Source: Planctomycetota bacterium
GTDB lineage: Bacteria; Planctomycetota; Phycisphaerae; Phycisphaerales; UBA5793
Direction: 5' to 3'
Assembly (NCBI GenBank): GCA_963205185.1
Contig: CAUJHZ010000063.1
Location: forward strand, 57,636 to 121,635
Length of the DNA stretch: 64,000 nt
The notes below the pieces were generated by a model, which was not told the origin of the DNA, did no database searches, and was given only the letters and a program-made list of their open reading frames with translations. Position numbers and translations under genes: made by a program. Shown one piece after another: positions 37,493-46,191 of this stretch. How positions within the stretch are numbered: position 1 is the stretch's first letter; the number at the start of each line of letters is the position of its first letter.

Positions 37493-37872
37493 CCATCATC
37501 CTCTCGATCTGCGTCGCGGTGGTATTCGCGGTGAGCCTGTATCTCATGACCGGCCGCGAACTCAAGAGCATCGCCATGGGCGTGTTTCTGCTGGGGCACG
37601 CGGCGAACCTGAGCATCATCGCCATGAGCCGCACGCCGGTGCGTCACGAGCCGCAACTGCTCAAGGGCGCGCCGATTCTTACTGAGGGGTTCGATCCAGC
37701 CAACCCTATGAGCAGCATCGTCGATCCGCTGCCTCAGGCGCTCATTCTGACTGCGATCGTCATCGGCTTTGCCGTCATGGCCTTTCTCCTCTCGCTGCTC
37801 GTGCTCACGTCGCGCAAGACGGGCACGTTGAGCATCGAAGAACTCGGCGTCGTGGCGACGCAGGACGACTGA
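37489..37872 (+). CDS. mrpC: Mrp antiporter subunit C (NuoK-like)
   Basis: The 127-residue protein has three hydrophobic helices and is homologous to NuoK of complex I. The segment GREMLKSIAMG-like (here GRELKSIAMGVFLLGHAANL) and the later DPLPQALILTAIVIGFA match MrpC. It overlaps mrpB by four bases and is followed by mrpD after a four-base gap. Confidence 0.93.
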   Translation: MTIILSICVAVVFAVSLYLMTGRELKSIAMGVFLLGHAANLSIIAMSRTPVRHEPQLLKGAPILTEGFDPANPMSSIVDPLPQALILTAIVIGFAVMAFLLSLLVLTSRKTGTLSIEELGVVATQDD

Positions 37873-37876
37873 ACCC

Positions 37877-39490
37877 ATGGAACTCGAGAACTTCATCATC
37901 CTCTTTATCGTGATTCCGATGGGCACGGGCGTGATCGGCGTGCTGCTCAAGCAGCGCGTGCACATCGCCCGGGTGCTGGGCGTGCTCAGTTTCCTGGCGA
38001 CTTCGGCGCTGGCGATCGGCCTGCTGGTGCATCTGCGCTCGGACCCGGCGGGGATCCTCGTTTCGCAGATGGGCGCCTGGCCGGCGCCGTTTGGAATCTC
38101 CGTCGTCTTCGACAGTTTGTCGGGCCTGCTGCTGGCGGCGTCGTCGCTGGTGGCGCTGGCCTGCTACGTGCACTCGTTCTCCACGGTGGATCCCGTCGCC
38201 GAGAAGCGCTATTTCCACCCGATGGTGCAATTGCTCATGTTCGGGGTGAACCTCGCGTTTCTCACGGGCGATCTTTTCAACCTGTTCGTGTCATTCGAGA
38301 TCATGCTCATGGCGTCGTACTGCCTGCTGACCTTCGGCGGCACGCGGCTGCAGATGACCCAGGCGTACAAGTACGTCCTGCTCAATCTCGTCGGCTCGAC
38401 GCTGTTCGTGATCGGCGCCGGGCTCGTCTACGGCATGACGGGCACGCTCAACTTCGCCGACCTGGCGCTGTTTGTCAGCGAGCGTCAAGCGAGAGGCGAG
38501 GCGCTCCCGCCGGGCTTTGCGGCCCTGTCGATCGCGCTGCTGCTGGTCTTCGGGCTCAAGGGCGCCATCTTCCCGCTGTGGTTCTGGCTGCCTGACACGT
38601 ACTACACCTGCAACGTCTCGATCGCAGGCCTGTTTGCCGGCATGCTGACCAAGGTCGGCATCTACGCCATCGCCCGCACCTTCCCGATGATCTTCGCGCA
38701 CGGCCATTCGGACGCGGCCAAGGTTGTGATGCCGCTGCTGGCAATTTCGGCGGCGTTTACGATGTTCCTGGGCGTGCTGGGCGCGGTGTCGCACCACAAC
38801 ATCCGCCGCATCCTTGCGGTGCACGTCATCAGCCAGGTGGGATACATGGTCTTCGGCCTGGCGCTGATGACCCGAGTCGCCCTGGCCGGCTGCCTGTTCT
38901 ACATGATCCAGCACATGGTGGTGAAGAGCTGCCTGTTCCTGTGCTGCGGCATCGTCGAGCGCCACACCGGCACGGATGATCTCGACAAGTCCGGCGGGCT
39001 GCTCAAGCGCGACACCTACCTGGCCGTGGTGTTCTTCATCGCCGCGATGAGCCTGGTCGGTCTGCCGCCGCTGAGCGGGTTCTTCGGCAAACTCGTGATT
39101 ATCCGCGAGGGCTGGCGCGAGAGCATGTGGTGGCTGTCGATCTTCGGCCTGCTCACGGGCGCGCTTACGCTGTTGTCGATGCTCAAGATCTGGAGCTACT
39201 GCTTCTGGTCGCCGTCGGGCGAGTCGATCGAGCGCACGCCGGCGAACATGCCCAACACCAGTTCGCTGCGGCCGGCGTACATCGGGGCGACGCTGCTGGT
39301 GTGCGTGGCGCTGTTCCTCGGGTTCGGCGCGCAGCCGGTGTATGAGATCGCGTACCGCGCCGGCGAGCAGCTGGCCGCACCCGAGGCGTACATTCAGGCC
39401 GTGCTCGGCCCCGAAGTGATCGAGAACCTGGCGCGGGCTCGCGCCGAATCGGCGGCGCTGGCGACGGCCGCCGTGGAGGTGACGCCATGA
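37877..39490 (+). CDS. mrpD: Mrp antiporter subunit D (NuoN/NuoM-like)
   Basis: The 537-residue polytopic protein is of the proton-translocating antiporter family. It shows helix segments such as FGLKGAIFPLWFWLPDTYYT, CNVSIAGLFAGMLTKVGIYA and VVFFIAAMSLVGLPPLSGFF. Lysines within helices, in FGLKGA and MLTKVGIY, are the expected proton-path residues. It overlaps mrpE by four bases. Confidence 0.94.
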   Translation: MELENFIILFIVIPMGTGVIGVLLKQRVHIARVLGVLSFLATSALAIGLLVHLRSDPAGILVSQMGAWPAPFGISVVFDSLSGLLLAASSLVALACYVHSFSTVDPVAEKRYFHPMVQLLMFGVNLAFLTGDLFNLFVSFEIMLMASYCLLTFGGTRLQMTQAYKYVLLNLVGSTLFVIGAGLVYGMTGTLNFADLALFVSERQARGEALPPGFAALSIALLLVFGLKGAIFPLWFWLPDTYYTCNVSIAGLFAGMLTKVGIYAIARTFPMIFAHGHSDAAKVVMPLLAISAAFTMFLGVLGAVSHHNIRRILAVHVISQVGYMVFGLALMTRVALAGCLFYMIQHMVVKSCLFLCCGIVERHTGTDDLDKSGGLLKRDTYLAVVFFIAAMSLVGLPPLSGFFGKLVIIREGWRESMWWLSIFGLLTGALTLLSMLKIWSYCFWSPSGESIERTPANMPNTSSLRPAYIGATLLVCVALFLGFGAQPVYEIAYRAGEQLAAPEAYIQAVLGPEVIENLARARAESAALATAAVEVTP

Positions 39491-39963
39491 TCTGGGCGTT
39501 CCTGCTCAACCTGTTCCTGACGGTCGTCTACGTCATGCTGACGGCCAACTCGTCTACGCCGAATGTCATCGTCGGCTTTGCGATCGGGTTCTTCGTCATC
39601 TCGGTCTACGGGCTGACCCAAGAGGGTCCGACCTATCCGGGCAAGGTCTGGAGGCTGATGCGCTTTGGCGCGTACTTCCTCCGGATTCTCGTTCAGGCCA
39701 ACCTGAAGATCGCGTGGGAATGCATTACGCCGGGGCTGACGCAAACGCCGCGCATCCTCCGCCACGACGTGTCGGATCTGAATGACACGCAGTTGACGAT
39801 ACTGGCCAACAGCATCACGCTCACGCCCGGCACGCTCGTGGTGGATGTCTCCGATGATCACCGGTGGCTCTACATCCACTGCATGTATGCCCAGGACCGG
39901 TCGAGCGCGATCGCCGAACTGCGCGATCTGCACAATCGGCTCACCCAGGAGGTGTTTACGTGA
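39487..39963 (+). CDS. mrpE: Mrp antiporter subunit E
   Basis: The 158-residue protein has two to three N-terminal helices and a soluble domain with the family pattern ANSITLTPGTLVVDVSDD. MrpE is needed for antiporter assembly. Its stop overlaps the GTG start of mrpF (GTGA). Confidence 0.92.
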   Translation: MIWAFLLNLFLTVVYVMLTANSSTPNVIVGFAIGFFVISVYGLTQEGPTYPGKVWRLMRFGAYFLRILVQANLKIAWECITPGLTQTPRILRHDVSDLNDTQLTILANSITLTPGTLVVDVSDDHRWLYIHCMYAQDRSSAIAELRDLHNRLTQEVFT

Positions 39964-40331
39964 ACGGCTTGCGTTCGATGATCCTGTCTCTTGCCGAAGG
40001 GCCCGCAGGGCACGAGTTCGTTGCGGCGAGCCACGCGCCCAGCCCGCTGCAGCCGGTGCTGTTCTTCGTCCTCGAACTCGGAGCCGTGCTCGCGATCGCG
40101 GGCATGATGCTCTGTCTCTATCGGATGGTTTCGGGGCCGCATCTGGCCGATCGTGTGCTCTCGGGCGACACGCTGGCCTTCCAGGTGGTCGGGCTCGTGA
40201 TCCTGCTCACCGTGCGACTCGAATCGACCGTGTACCTGGACGCGGCGCTGGTCGTGGCCATCATCGGCTTCGCCAGCACGCTCGCATTCGCCCAGTACAT
40301 CGGCAATCTCAAGAGGCGGACCGAATCATGA
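39960..40331 (+). CDS. mrpF: Mrp antiporter subunit F
   Basis: Starting at GTG 39960, the protein has 123 residues with three helices and the core RMVSGPHLADRVLSGDTLAF, the MrpF signature. The N-terminal 30 residues before the first helix are longer than usual, so a later ATG (39978) is possible. It overlaps mrpG by four bases. Confidence 0.9.
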   Translation: MNGLRSMILSLAEGPAGHEFVAASHAPSPLQPVLFFVLELGAVLAIAGMMLCLYRMVSGPHLADRVLSGDTLAFQVVGLVILLTVRLESTVYLDAALVVAIIGFASTLAFAQYIGNLKRRTES

Positions 40332-40786
40332 CCTGGCAAACGATCGGCGATGCGCTGAGCATCATCTGCGCGCTGGCGGGCATCTTTTTCATGTTCGTCG
40401 GCGCCATCGGCGTGGTGCGCCTGCCCGACGCCTACAACCGCCTGCACGCGACGAGTAAGTGTTCGACGCTGGGGATCATGGGCCTGGCGCTGGCGGCGGT
40501 GTTCCACGTGGGAACGCTGGCCGTGACGACCAAGGCGCTGATGACCATTGTCTTCGCCTTCGTCGCCGCTCCGGTCGGCTCGCACATGCTCGCCAAGGCG
40601 GCGCACATTGATGGCATGAAGCCCTGGGACCGGCAGATGTCCGATGAACTTCAGCAGGACAAGGACCGCCAGGCGGGAAAGTCGCCCGGTAATGCGCCGC
40701 GCGAGATGCGCCTCGGGCCGCAGAACAGGGCGTCGGGAGGTCCATCGGGCGCCGACCCCACGCCGCGCATGTCTACGGCGGTGTGA
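40328..40786 (+). CDS. mrpG: Mrp antiporter subunit G
   Basis: From ATG 40328 the protein has 152 residues. It has three helices and the family pattern GVVRLPDAYNRLHATSKCST followed by TKALMTIVFAFVAAPVGSH. The last 50 residues are a hydrophilic, charged cytosolic tail longer than usual. It closes a complete seven-subunit operon, mrpA to mrpG. Confidence 0.92.
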   Translation: MTWQTIGDALSIICALAGIFFMFVGAIGVVRLPDAYNRLHATSKCSTLGIMGLALAAVFHVGTLAVTTKALMTIVFAFVAAPVGSHMLAKAAHIDGMKPWDRQMSDELQQDKDRQAGKSPGNAPREMRLGPQNRASGGPSGADPTPRMSTAV

Positions 40787-40909
40787 GGGAGCGGGAGTGC
40801 AGGCAACAAGGCGCCGAGCCATCCCGCGGTGAGCCGCGACGCGAGGGCTCTGCGCAGCGGAGCGCTCGCCCCGCCCCGGCGCCGCGCACCTCACGCCCTA
40901 CCATCGCCC

Positions 40910-41581
40910 ATGGCGCTGCTCGTCGATACGTACAACGTCCTGCACACGACCGGCGTGCTTCCGCCGGACCTGGCCGGGCTGGGCGTGCTCGAACTGCGCG
41001 ATCTCATCCTGACCAGCCGCTTTCGGCACATGCCCGTGGTGCTCGTGTGCGATGGGCTCGGCCCGGGCGTGCGCGGCCCCGACGAGGCGAGCACCGCCGT
41101 CGACCAGGGCATCACGATCTACTACGCGGGCAATCATCGCGATGCGGATACGCACATCGAACGGGCCGTGCGCGCCTGCAGCGACCCGCATCGCCTGAGC
41201 GTCGTGTCGTCCGATCGGCGCATCGTGCGCGCGGCGAGGCGGCGGCGCTGCCGGGTGATGGGTTCGGACGTGTTTCTCGAGACGCTCGAGTCCGACTGGC
41301 GCCGCGCGGGCCGCAAGGCGGCGCCGCCGACGCAGGCGTACAGCATTCCGCTCGACGCCGGCAGCATCGAGTGGTGGAGGCAGTACTTCGGCCTCGATCC
41401 GCGCATGGTGAGCGATGAGCCGCAGGTGTCGCACGCGCCAAGGCCGCTGCGGCGCGAGCGCGGCGATCACGCGAAGACGCAAGCGGCTCAAGCGAAGCCG
41501 AGCGCGCGATCGCCGTTCGATGCGGCGGAAGACGGCGCTGAGATCGACGTCGATTCGCTCGACACGGGAGATTTCCTGTGA
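40910..41581 (+). CDS. YacP-like NYN-domain RNase
   Basis: From ATG 40910 the protein has 223 residues. The N-terminal domain begins LLVDTYNVLH and has VVLVCDG and DADTHIERAV followed by VVSSDRRI. This is the aspartate pattern of the NYN (PIN-like) nucleases of the YacP/Rae1 family. In Bacillus, Rae1 cleaves mRNA on ribosomes. The C-terminal 70 residues are low in structure. The gene overlaps the next by four bases. Confidence 0.8.
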   Translation: MALLVDTYNVLHTTGVLPPDLAGLGVLELRDLILTSRFRHMPVVLVCDGLGPGVRGPDEASTAVDQGITIYYAGNHRDADTHIERAVRACSDPHRLSVVSSDRRIVRAARRRRCRVMGSDVFLETLESDWRRAGRKAAPPTQAYSIPLDAGSIEWWRQYFGLDPRMVSDEPQVSHAPRPLRRERGDHAKTQAAQAKPSARSPFDAAEDGAEIDVDSLDTGDFL

Positions 41582-42009
41582 AACTGCACTGCCCGAAATG
41601 CTGCTACGACCTGACGGGCCTGAGCGAGAACCGCTGCCCGGAATGCGGCGAAGCGTTCGACCCGGGGGCGCTGATGAGAGAGCAGTCGATCCGCCGGCCG
41701 CGCTGGTGGGCAGTGCTGATCGCGGTTCTCATCTGCGCCTACGCGCCGTTTGTGTTCTGGATTCCGTTCCAGCATCAGGACGTGTGGCTGTGGCTCTGGC
41801 CGATCATGCCGGGGTTCTACTTCGGCTTCCTGCTGCACCCGCGTGAGCCGCTGGAGTTCATCGTCATGGGCGCGGCGACGCTGATCATTCTCGGCGGGGC
41901 GACCTACCTCGCCTCGCGCCGCTGGTGGGCGCTGGCCGTGGTGCTGGTGCTGCTCACGTTCTGGACGGCGCTGATGTCCTGGGGCGGGTATGGCGTGTCG
42001 AGGATGTAG
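41578..42009 (+). CDS. Membrane protein with N-terminal zinc ribbon
   Basis: The 143-residue protein starts with a zinc ribbon whose ligands are in CPKCCYDLTGL and CPECGEAFDPG, then has four hydrophobic helices. The 'YDLTGL...CPECG' ribbon is widespread in planctomycete membrane proteins of unknown role. A C-terminal version occurs in the protein at 55279-55971. It is translationally coupled to the NYN gene. Confidence 0.75.
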   Translation: MKLHCPKCCYDLTGLSENRCPECGEAFDPGALMREQSIRRPRWWAVLIAVLICAYAPFVFWIPFQHQDVWLWLWPIMPGFYFGFLLHPREPLEFIVMGAATLIILGGATYLASRRWWALAVVLVLLTFWTALMSWGGYGVSRM

Positions 42010-42027
42010 CTCTCACGGAGAGTAGTC

Positions 42028-42630
42028 ATGTTCGAGCGAATCCAATCCTGGCTCGCAGCGCGCACGCCGAAGTTCGACCCCGCGTCCATGAACGACCTCG
42101 TCGAGCATCCCCGCTTTGGCCGAATGCCTCGCCCGACCGGTGCCCACGTGAGCGAATCCGAACTCCGCGCATCGTTCTGGCGCCTGCAGCGTGAGATCTT
42201 CTTCCCTGAGACCGCGATCGCCGCGGACATCGCCAGGCAGCATCGGCAGGACTTCCCGATGCCATGGTACGTGGACATTCTCAAGACCTGCCGCGATTGC
42301 GGGCGTCGGTTCATCTTCTTCGCCGAAGAGCAGCGCTACTGGTACGAGCAGCTTCACTTCAAGCTCGACGCCGACTGCGTGCGCTGCCCCGTCTGTCGAA
42401 AGGACGATCAATTGCGCCGAGCTGCCTTCGATCGATACACCCGGTTCGTCGGCGCGGCGGACCTGAGTGTGGCCGACCTTAGGCAACTCGTAGTCGATGT
42501 CGTGCTGCTCTGGCACGAGGGGATGATCACCGATGCGCAGAAGGTGCACCGCGTGAAGAATATGGCCCGCCAACGCTTGCCTGACGCGGAGGAGACCGCC
42601 GCGATCGTCGCGTTGTGCACGACGATCTGA
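42028..42630 (+). CDS. zf-trcl-type zinc-ribbon protein
   Basis: The 200-residue cytosolic protein has a central zinc ribbon: CRDCGRRFIFFAEEQRYWYE followed, about 20 residues later, by CVRCPVCRK. This matches the 'probable zinc-ribbon' (zf-trcl) family, a short module often found alone. The flanking helical regions are unfamiliar. Function is unknown, with nucleic acid or protein binding possible. The next gene is convergent. Confidence 0.7.
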   Translation: MFERIQSWLAARTPKFDPASMNDLVEHPRFGRMPRPTGAHVSESELRASFWRLQREIFFPETAIAADIARQHRQDFPMPWYVDILKTCRDCGRRFIFFAEEQRYWYEQLHFKLDADCVRCPVCRKDDQLRRAAFDRYTRFVGAADLSVADLRQLVVDVVLLWHEGMITDAQKVHRVKNMARQRLPDAEETAAIVALCTTI

Positions 42631-42635
42631 TCCGC

Positions 42636-43433
42636 CTACCGCCCCACCGGGCGCATCACGTACACCGCGGCGTACAGGCCCGCGACCTCTTCGCGATCGA
42701 CGAGGCGCGGCTCATATTTGCCGTTGAGCGGCTGGAGGCGAATGAGCCGCTCATCATCGCCCTCGAAGAACACGCGCTTGAAGGTCGTCTCCGCATCGCG
42801 CTCGAGGCGGACGAAGCAGTCGCTGCCGCTGGGCGTGGCGGCGGCCGGGGAGAAAACGACGACATCGCCCTCGCGATACTGCGGCTCCATCGAGTCGCCC
42901 ACCACGCGCGCGGCGAAGGCATCCGCATCGCCCAGGTCCGGGCAGGGCAGGTAGTCATCCGCGACGGCGGCGGGGTAGTCGAGGTCGGTGAAGTCGCGCG
43001 GCACGCCGGCCGCGACGTCGTTGATGAGCGGCACGCGCATGCGCAGCGGCTCGGGCCCATCGAGGTTGGCGGTGTGGTCCTCGATGAACCGCCGCAGCAT
43101 GCCGGATTCGAGCAGGGCATCGAGATTGGGCCCGCTCTCGATGAGGCAGCGGGCCACGGCGGCAGCGCGCTGCTCGCGCTGGCGCATCGCTTCGAGTTCG
43201 CGCTGGATGGGGCGGGGCGTGGCCTCCCACGACGCGGCATCGATGAGTTGACCTGCATCGAGGTTCAGCGCCTGCTCGAGCGCCGCCAGCAGTGGCTCGC
43301 CCGGGGTGGAGCGGGCGCCGGTCTCGATCATCGACAGGTAGGCGCGGCCGCAGCCGACGCGGTCGGCGACCTGCTGGAGGGTGAGCCCCAGAGACCGCCT
43401 GCGATGTCTGATCATGCATCCGATGCCGGGCAT
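42636..43433 (-). CDS. LexA/CI-type self-cleaving repressor (XRE HTH plus S24 peptidase)
   Basis: The 265-residue protein has an XRE helix-turn-helix at about 8-60 (LTLQQVADRVGCGRAYLSMIE). A helical linker follows, then an S24 peptidase domain. The cleavage site is Ala142-Gly143 (NDVAAGVP). The catalytic Ser181 lies in VVGDSMEPQ and the Lys219 base in ETTFKRV. RecA-stimulated self-cleavage would inactivate the repressor after DNA damage. It is divergent from the phage-type packaging operon with a 215-base spacer, as CI-type repressors usually are. The target is inferred to be that operon and possibly its own promoter. Confidence 0.88.
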   Translation of the reverse strand: MPGIGCMIRHRRRSLGLTLQQVADRVGCGRAYLSMIETGARSTPGEPLLAALEQALNLDAGQLIDAASWEATPRPIQRELEAMRQREQRAAAVARCLIESGPNLDALLESGMLRRFIEDHTANLDGPEPLRMRVPLINDVAAGVPRDFTDLDYPAAVADDYLPCPDLGDADAFAARVVGDSMEPQYREGDVVVFSPAAATPSGSDCFVRLERDAETTFKRVFFEGDDERLIRLQPLNGKYEPRLVDREEVAGLYAAVYVMRPVGR

Positions 43434-43648
43434 GGATCGCTCCGCTCAAACACAAGTCACGACCAACCGGCAACGGGGCTGCGGACATAACGCCTTGCAT
43501 CCAAGCCGGTTGTGGACGTTCGGCGCTGCTCTCCCGCTGCGGCCGTGATGATTCCCGCTTCAGATTCGCGCACAGGGGCGCGCGTTGTTCACGACTTCGT
43601 AAACTCTCCTCTTGATACCGTATAAAAGCCTAACATACTACTGCCGTC
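43434..43648. promoter_or_regulatory. Divergent control region between repressor and packaging operon
   Basis: The inverted octamers CAACCGGC (43464-43471) and GCCGGTTG (43505-43512) are candidate operator half-sites near the repressor start. TCACGAC occurs twice (about 43457 and 43589). The last 40 bases are AT-rich for this genome. TTGATA (43612-43617) and CATACT (43634-43639), 16 bases apart, form a possible promoter that would give an almost leaderless mRNA for the gene at 43649. Confidence 0.4.
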
Positions 43649-44134
43649 ATGTCAAGCGAATTCCTCCAGAACGTGGCGGCGGCGGATTCGAATGTTCCAA
43701 ACGGCGGCGGGCGCGGCGTCCAGATCGACCGGCGGCCCGAGCAGCGCCGCGACGATGACTGGGTGCTCCACCGTGCGCTGTTTCTCACCCCCGCCGATCG
43801 CGCCATCGTGCAGGGCTTCTACGACCGCGGCATGTCGGCAGCGCAACTCGCCGGGCTCATCGGCGTTCATCCCGGCACCGTCCGTCGCCGGATGCGTCAA
43901 CTCATCGCGCACCTGCGCAGCCCGATGTTCGGCTTCATCCTCGCGCAGCGCGGGCGCTGGAGCCGCAACCGCCGCACGGTCGCGGAGATGCATCTGCTCC
44001 AGCGCCGGCCGCTGCGCGAAACGGCGCGACGGAGCCACCTCACCATGCACATCGTCCGGCGCGAGACCGACGCGATCCGCGCCCAGTTCGAGGCCCTTCA
44101 ACTCGAACCTCAGCCCGGCAGGAGAGCGCGATGA
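43649..44134 (+). CDS. HTH protein at head of packaging operon
   Basis: The 161-residue basic protein has a sigma-region-4/invertase-like helix-turn-helix at about 46-95 (LTPADRAIVQGFYDRGMSAA, LAGLIGVHPGTVRRRM). A second possible one lies near 118-140 (RPLRETARRSHLTMHIVRRE). It is probably a DNA-binding regulator or a packaging-initiation factor. It is not a recognisable small terminase, but its place ahead of the ABC ATPase leaves that possible. It overlaps the next gene by four bases. Confidence 0.6.
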   Translation: MSSEFLQNVAAADSNVPNGGGRGVQIDRRPEQRRDDDWVLHRALFLTPADRAIVQGFYDRGMSAAQLAGLIGVHPGTVRRRMRQLIAHLRSPMFGFILAQRGRWSRNRRTVAEMHLLQRRPLRETARRSHLTMHIVRRETDAIRAQFEALQLEPQPGRRAR

Positions 44135-44844
44135 CCTGGTCGCGCCGCCTCACGCTCGAAAAGAGCGCGCCCTCTGCTGCGGAGCCCGGCGATCGCGTAC
44201 TCGAGGTCGCCGCGATGTTCGGCCTGGGCCTCGACGGGCAGCGACAGTGCGAGATCGTGCCGCGCACCGATCTGAACCTGCGCGGCGGAGAGATCATCTT
44301 CATCACCGGCCCCAGCGGCGGCGGCAAGTCGAGCATCCTCCGCTGCATCGACGACCAGGTGTGCGGCTGCCTGCGCTTCGAAGATGTGCTTTACGGCGAC
44401 GACGACCGGCCCATCGTCGAGCAGATCGGCGGCAGCATCGAAGAGGCGACCCTCATCCTCTCTCTGGCCGGTCTGGCCGACGCGTTCGTCATGCTCCGCC
44501 GGCCGAGCGAGTTGAGCGAGGGACAGCGCTACCGCTTCGGCCTGGCGCGGCTCATCGAGCGCGCGACGCACGCGGATGAACTCGCCGAGATCGTCGTCCT
44601 CGCCGATGAGTTCGGCTCGACGCTCGACCGGCTCACCGCCTCGGTCGTCGCCCGCAACGTGCGCCGGTGGGTGAGCCGGACGCCGGGCGTGTGCTTTGTC
44701 GCGGCGACGGCTCATGACGATTTGATCGAAGCCATCGATCCGGACGTGGTGATCTGCAAGCCGCTGGGCGGCGGCATCGAGATTCTCCGGCGCGGGCAGC
44801 CGGCAGGGGGGAGTGCTGCGCGTGAACGCCCTTCCGGCCGATGA
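44131..44844 (+). CDS. ABC-type ATPase, COG2401-like
   Basis: The 237-residue soluble protein has a complete ABC ATPase core. Walker A is TGPSGGGKSS at about 59-68, the signature is LSEGQRYRFGLARLIE at 128-143, Walker B is IVVLADEF at 154-161, and the switch His195 lies in ATAHDD. There are no membrane segments and no permease gene nearby, so it is not a transporter component. Its pairing with the acyltransferase gene that overlaps its end recalls the COG2401 fusion (ABC ATPase with acetyltransferase domain), here as two genes. Likely a DNA- or protein-associated machine. The context suggests a role in DNA packaging or modification. Confidence 0.72.
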   Translation: MTWSRRLTLEKSAPSAAEPGDRVLEVAAMFGLGLDGQRQCEIVPRTDLNLRGGEIIFITGPSGGGKSSILRCIDDQVCGCLRFEDVLYGDDDRPIVEQIGGSIEEATLILSLAGLADAFVMLRRPSELSEGQRYRFGLARLIERATHADELAEIVVLADEFGSTLDRLTASVVARNVRRWVSRTPGVCFVAATAHDDLIEAIDPDVVICKPLGGGIEILRRGQPAGGSAARERPSGR

Positions 44845-45589
44845 AATGCTGCGCATCGAACACGGCGATGCTTGCGACTATCGCACCCTGGCCGGGCATC
44901 ACTACAAGTCCGGCCTGCCGTACGCGCCGACGGCGGTCTACGCGATGCGCCACGACGGGCTCAGCGCCGTCGGGCGCTACTCCGGGCGGACCAGCGAGAC
45001 GGTCCTCGTCGGCGTGCTGGTGATGAATCGACCCCAACTGTGCTGCTCTCTGCGCGATGCGGCGACCAGCGGGCGCTACCGCGGACTCAAGGTGGGCGAG
45101 GCGGCGGCGCTGCTCAATCGCGAAGTGCGATGCATCGCGCGCGTAATCATCGATCCGCGCTATCGCGGCCTGGGCCTGGCGGTGCGGCTGGTGCGCTACG
45201 CCTTGGGCTGCGCCGACACGCCGTACGTCGAAGCGCTTGCGGCGATGGGGCGCGTGAACCCGTTCTTCGAGCGCGCAGGGATGGTGCGCTACGACGGCCC
45301 GCCGCGACCAGCCGATGCGCGCCTGCTCGATGCGCTCGCGGAGTTGAACTGGCCGCGCACATTGCTCGCCAGCGGGGCGTTGCTTGAGGAACAGATCGCG
45401 GCACTGAGCCCAGCGCAGCGCGTCTGGATCGAGAGCGAGTTTCGCCGCTGGTATCGCAGTGCCGCGTTCATGCAGCGGCGGCGATCGCACGCCGCCGGGC
45501 TCGATGAAATGCTTGAACTGGCGCGAGTGCGGCTGCTGGCCCAATGCGTGTATTACCTCCACCACGATCCCGATCGGAGACCGGCATGA
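44813..45589 (+). CDS. GNAT-fold acyltransferase, Mom/COG2401-like
   Basis: The 258-residue protein starts at GTG 44813, after AGGGGGGA, and overlaps the ATPase by 32 bases. The GNAT acyl-CoA-binding motif A is VIIDPRYRGLGLAVRLV at 111-127, followed by YVEALAAMGRVNPFFERAGM. An N-terminal HHYKSGLP at 29-36 recalls the HYS..P segment of Mom-type DNA-modifying members of this fold. Mom of phage Mu attaches a carbamoylmethyl group to adenine in DNA. The resemblance is from memory and is weak. The C-terminal 100 residues are helical. The ATPase and ParB-like neighbours suggest a DNA target. Confidence 0.55.
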   Translation: MLRVNALPADEMLRIEHGDACDYRTLAGHHYKSGLPYAPTAVYAMRHDGLSAVGRYSGRTSETVLVGVLVMNRPQLCCSLRDAATSGRYRGLKVGEAAALLNREVRCIARVIIDPRYRGLGLAVRLVRYALGCADTPYVEALAAMGRVNPFFERAGMVRYDGPPRPADARLLDALAELNWPRTLLASGALLEEQIAALSPAQRVWIESEFRRWYRSAAFMQRRRSHAAGLDEMLELARVRLLAQCVYYLHHDPDRRPA

Positions 45590-46161
45590 TCGAGATACCA
45601 CTCGAGCAGTTGCGGCCGCGCCCGGACAACGCCAACGTGATGCCCGAAGCGCTGCGGAACAAACTCACCGCACATATTGAGCGAACGGATCGATACCCGC
45701 ACCTGATCGTGCGGCCGATGCCCGGCGAGCGCGGGGCGTACGAGATTCTCGACGGGCACCACCGTGCGCAGGCGCTGCGCCGGCTGGGGCGGACGTCAGC
45801 GCGATGCCAGGTGTGGGAAGCGGATGATGATGAAGCCCTGCTTCTGCTCGCAACGCTCAACCGCCTGCAGGGGCGCGATGATGCACTCAAGCGGGCGCAC
45901 CTGCTCGAAGCGCTGCGGCAGCGGCTGGGCGAGCAGCGCTTGCCTGAGTGGCTGCCCGAGGACACCGAGCGCCTCGAGCGATTGCGGCAACTGCGCGCCT
46001 CGCCGCCCGCGCCGGCGCCGTCGATCGGCGCCGGCGAACTGCCCGCGGCCGCGACGTTCTTTCTGACCGGCCGGCAGGCGGCACGGCTCGATGAGCGTCT
46101 CGCAGCATTCGAAGGCACGCGCACGCAGCGGCTGGTGGCCTGCCTTCAACTCGATTCCTGA
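45586..46161 (+). CDS. ParB/Srx-fold nuclease-like protein
   Basis: From ATG 45586, overlapping the previous stop as ATGA, the protein has 191 residues. The ParB N-terminal core is clear: IPLEQLRPRPDNAN at the start, IVRPMPGERGAYEILDGHHR at 41-60, and AQALRRLG. DGHHR is the catalytic/CTP-binding box of ParB-like domains. The C-terminal part is helical and lacks a ParB helix-turn-helix. Such domains are common in phage genomes beside terminases and methyltransferases. The function here is unknown. Confidence 0.75.
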   Translation: MIEIPLEQLRPRPDNANVMPEALRNKLTAHIERTDRYPHLIVRPMPGERGAYEILDGHHRAQALRRLGRTSARCQVWEADDDEALLLLATLNRLQGRDDALKRAHLLEALRQRLGEQRLPEWLPEDTERLERLRQLRASPPAPAPSIGAGELPAAATFFLTGRQAARLDERLAAFEGTRTQRLVACLQLDS

Positions 46162-46191
46162 CTCTGCACACTCACTGTCTGAGGAGGACTT

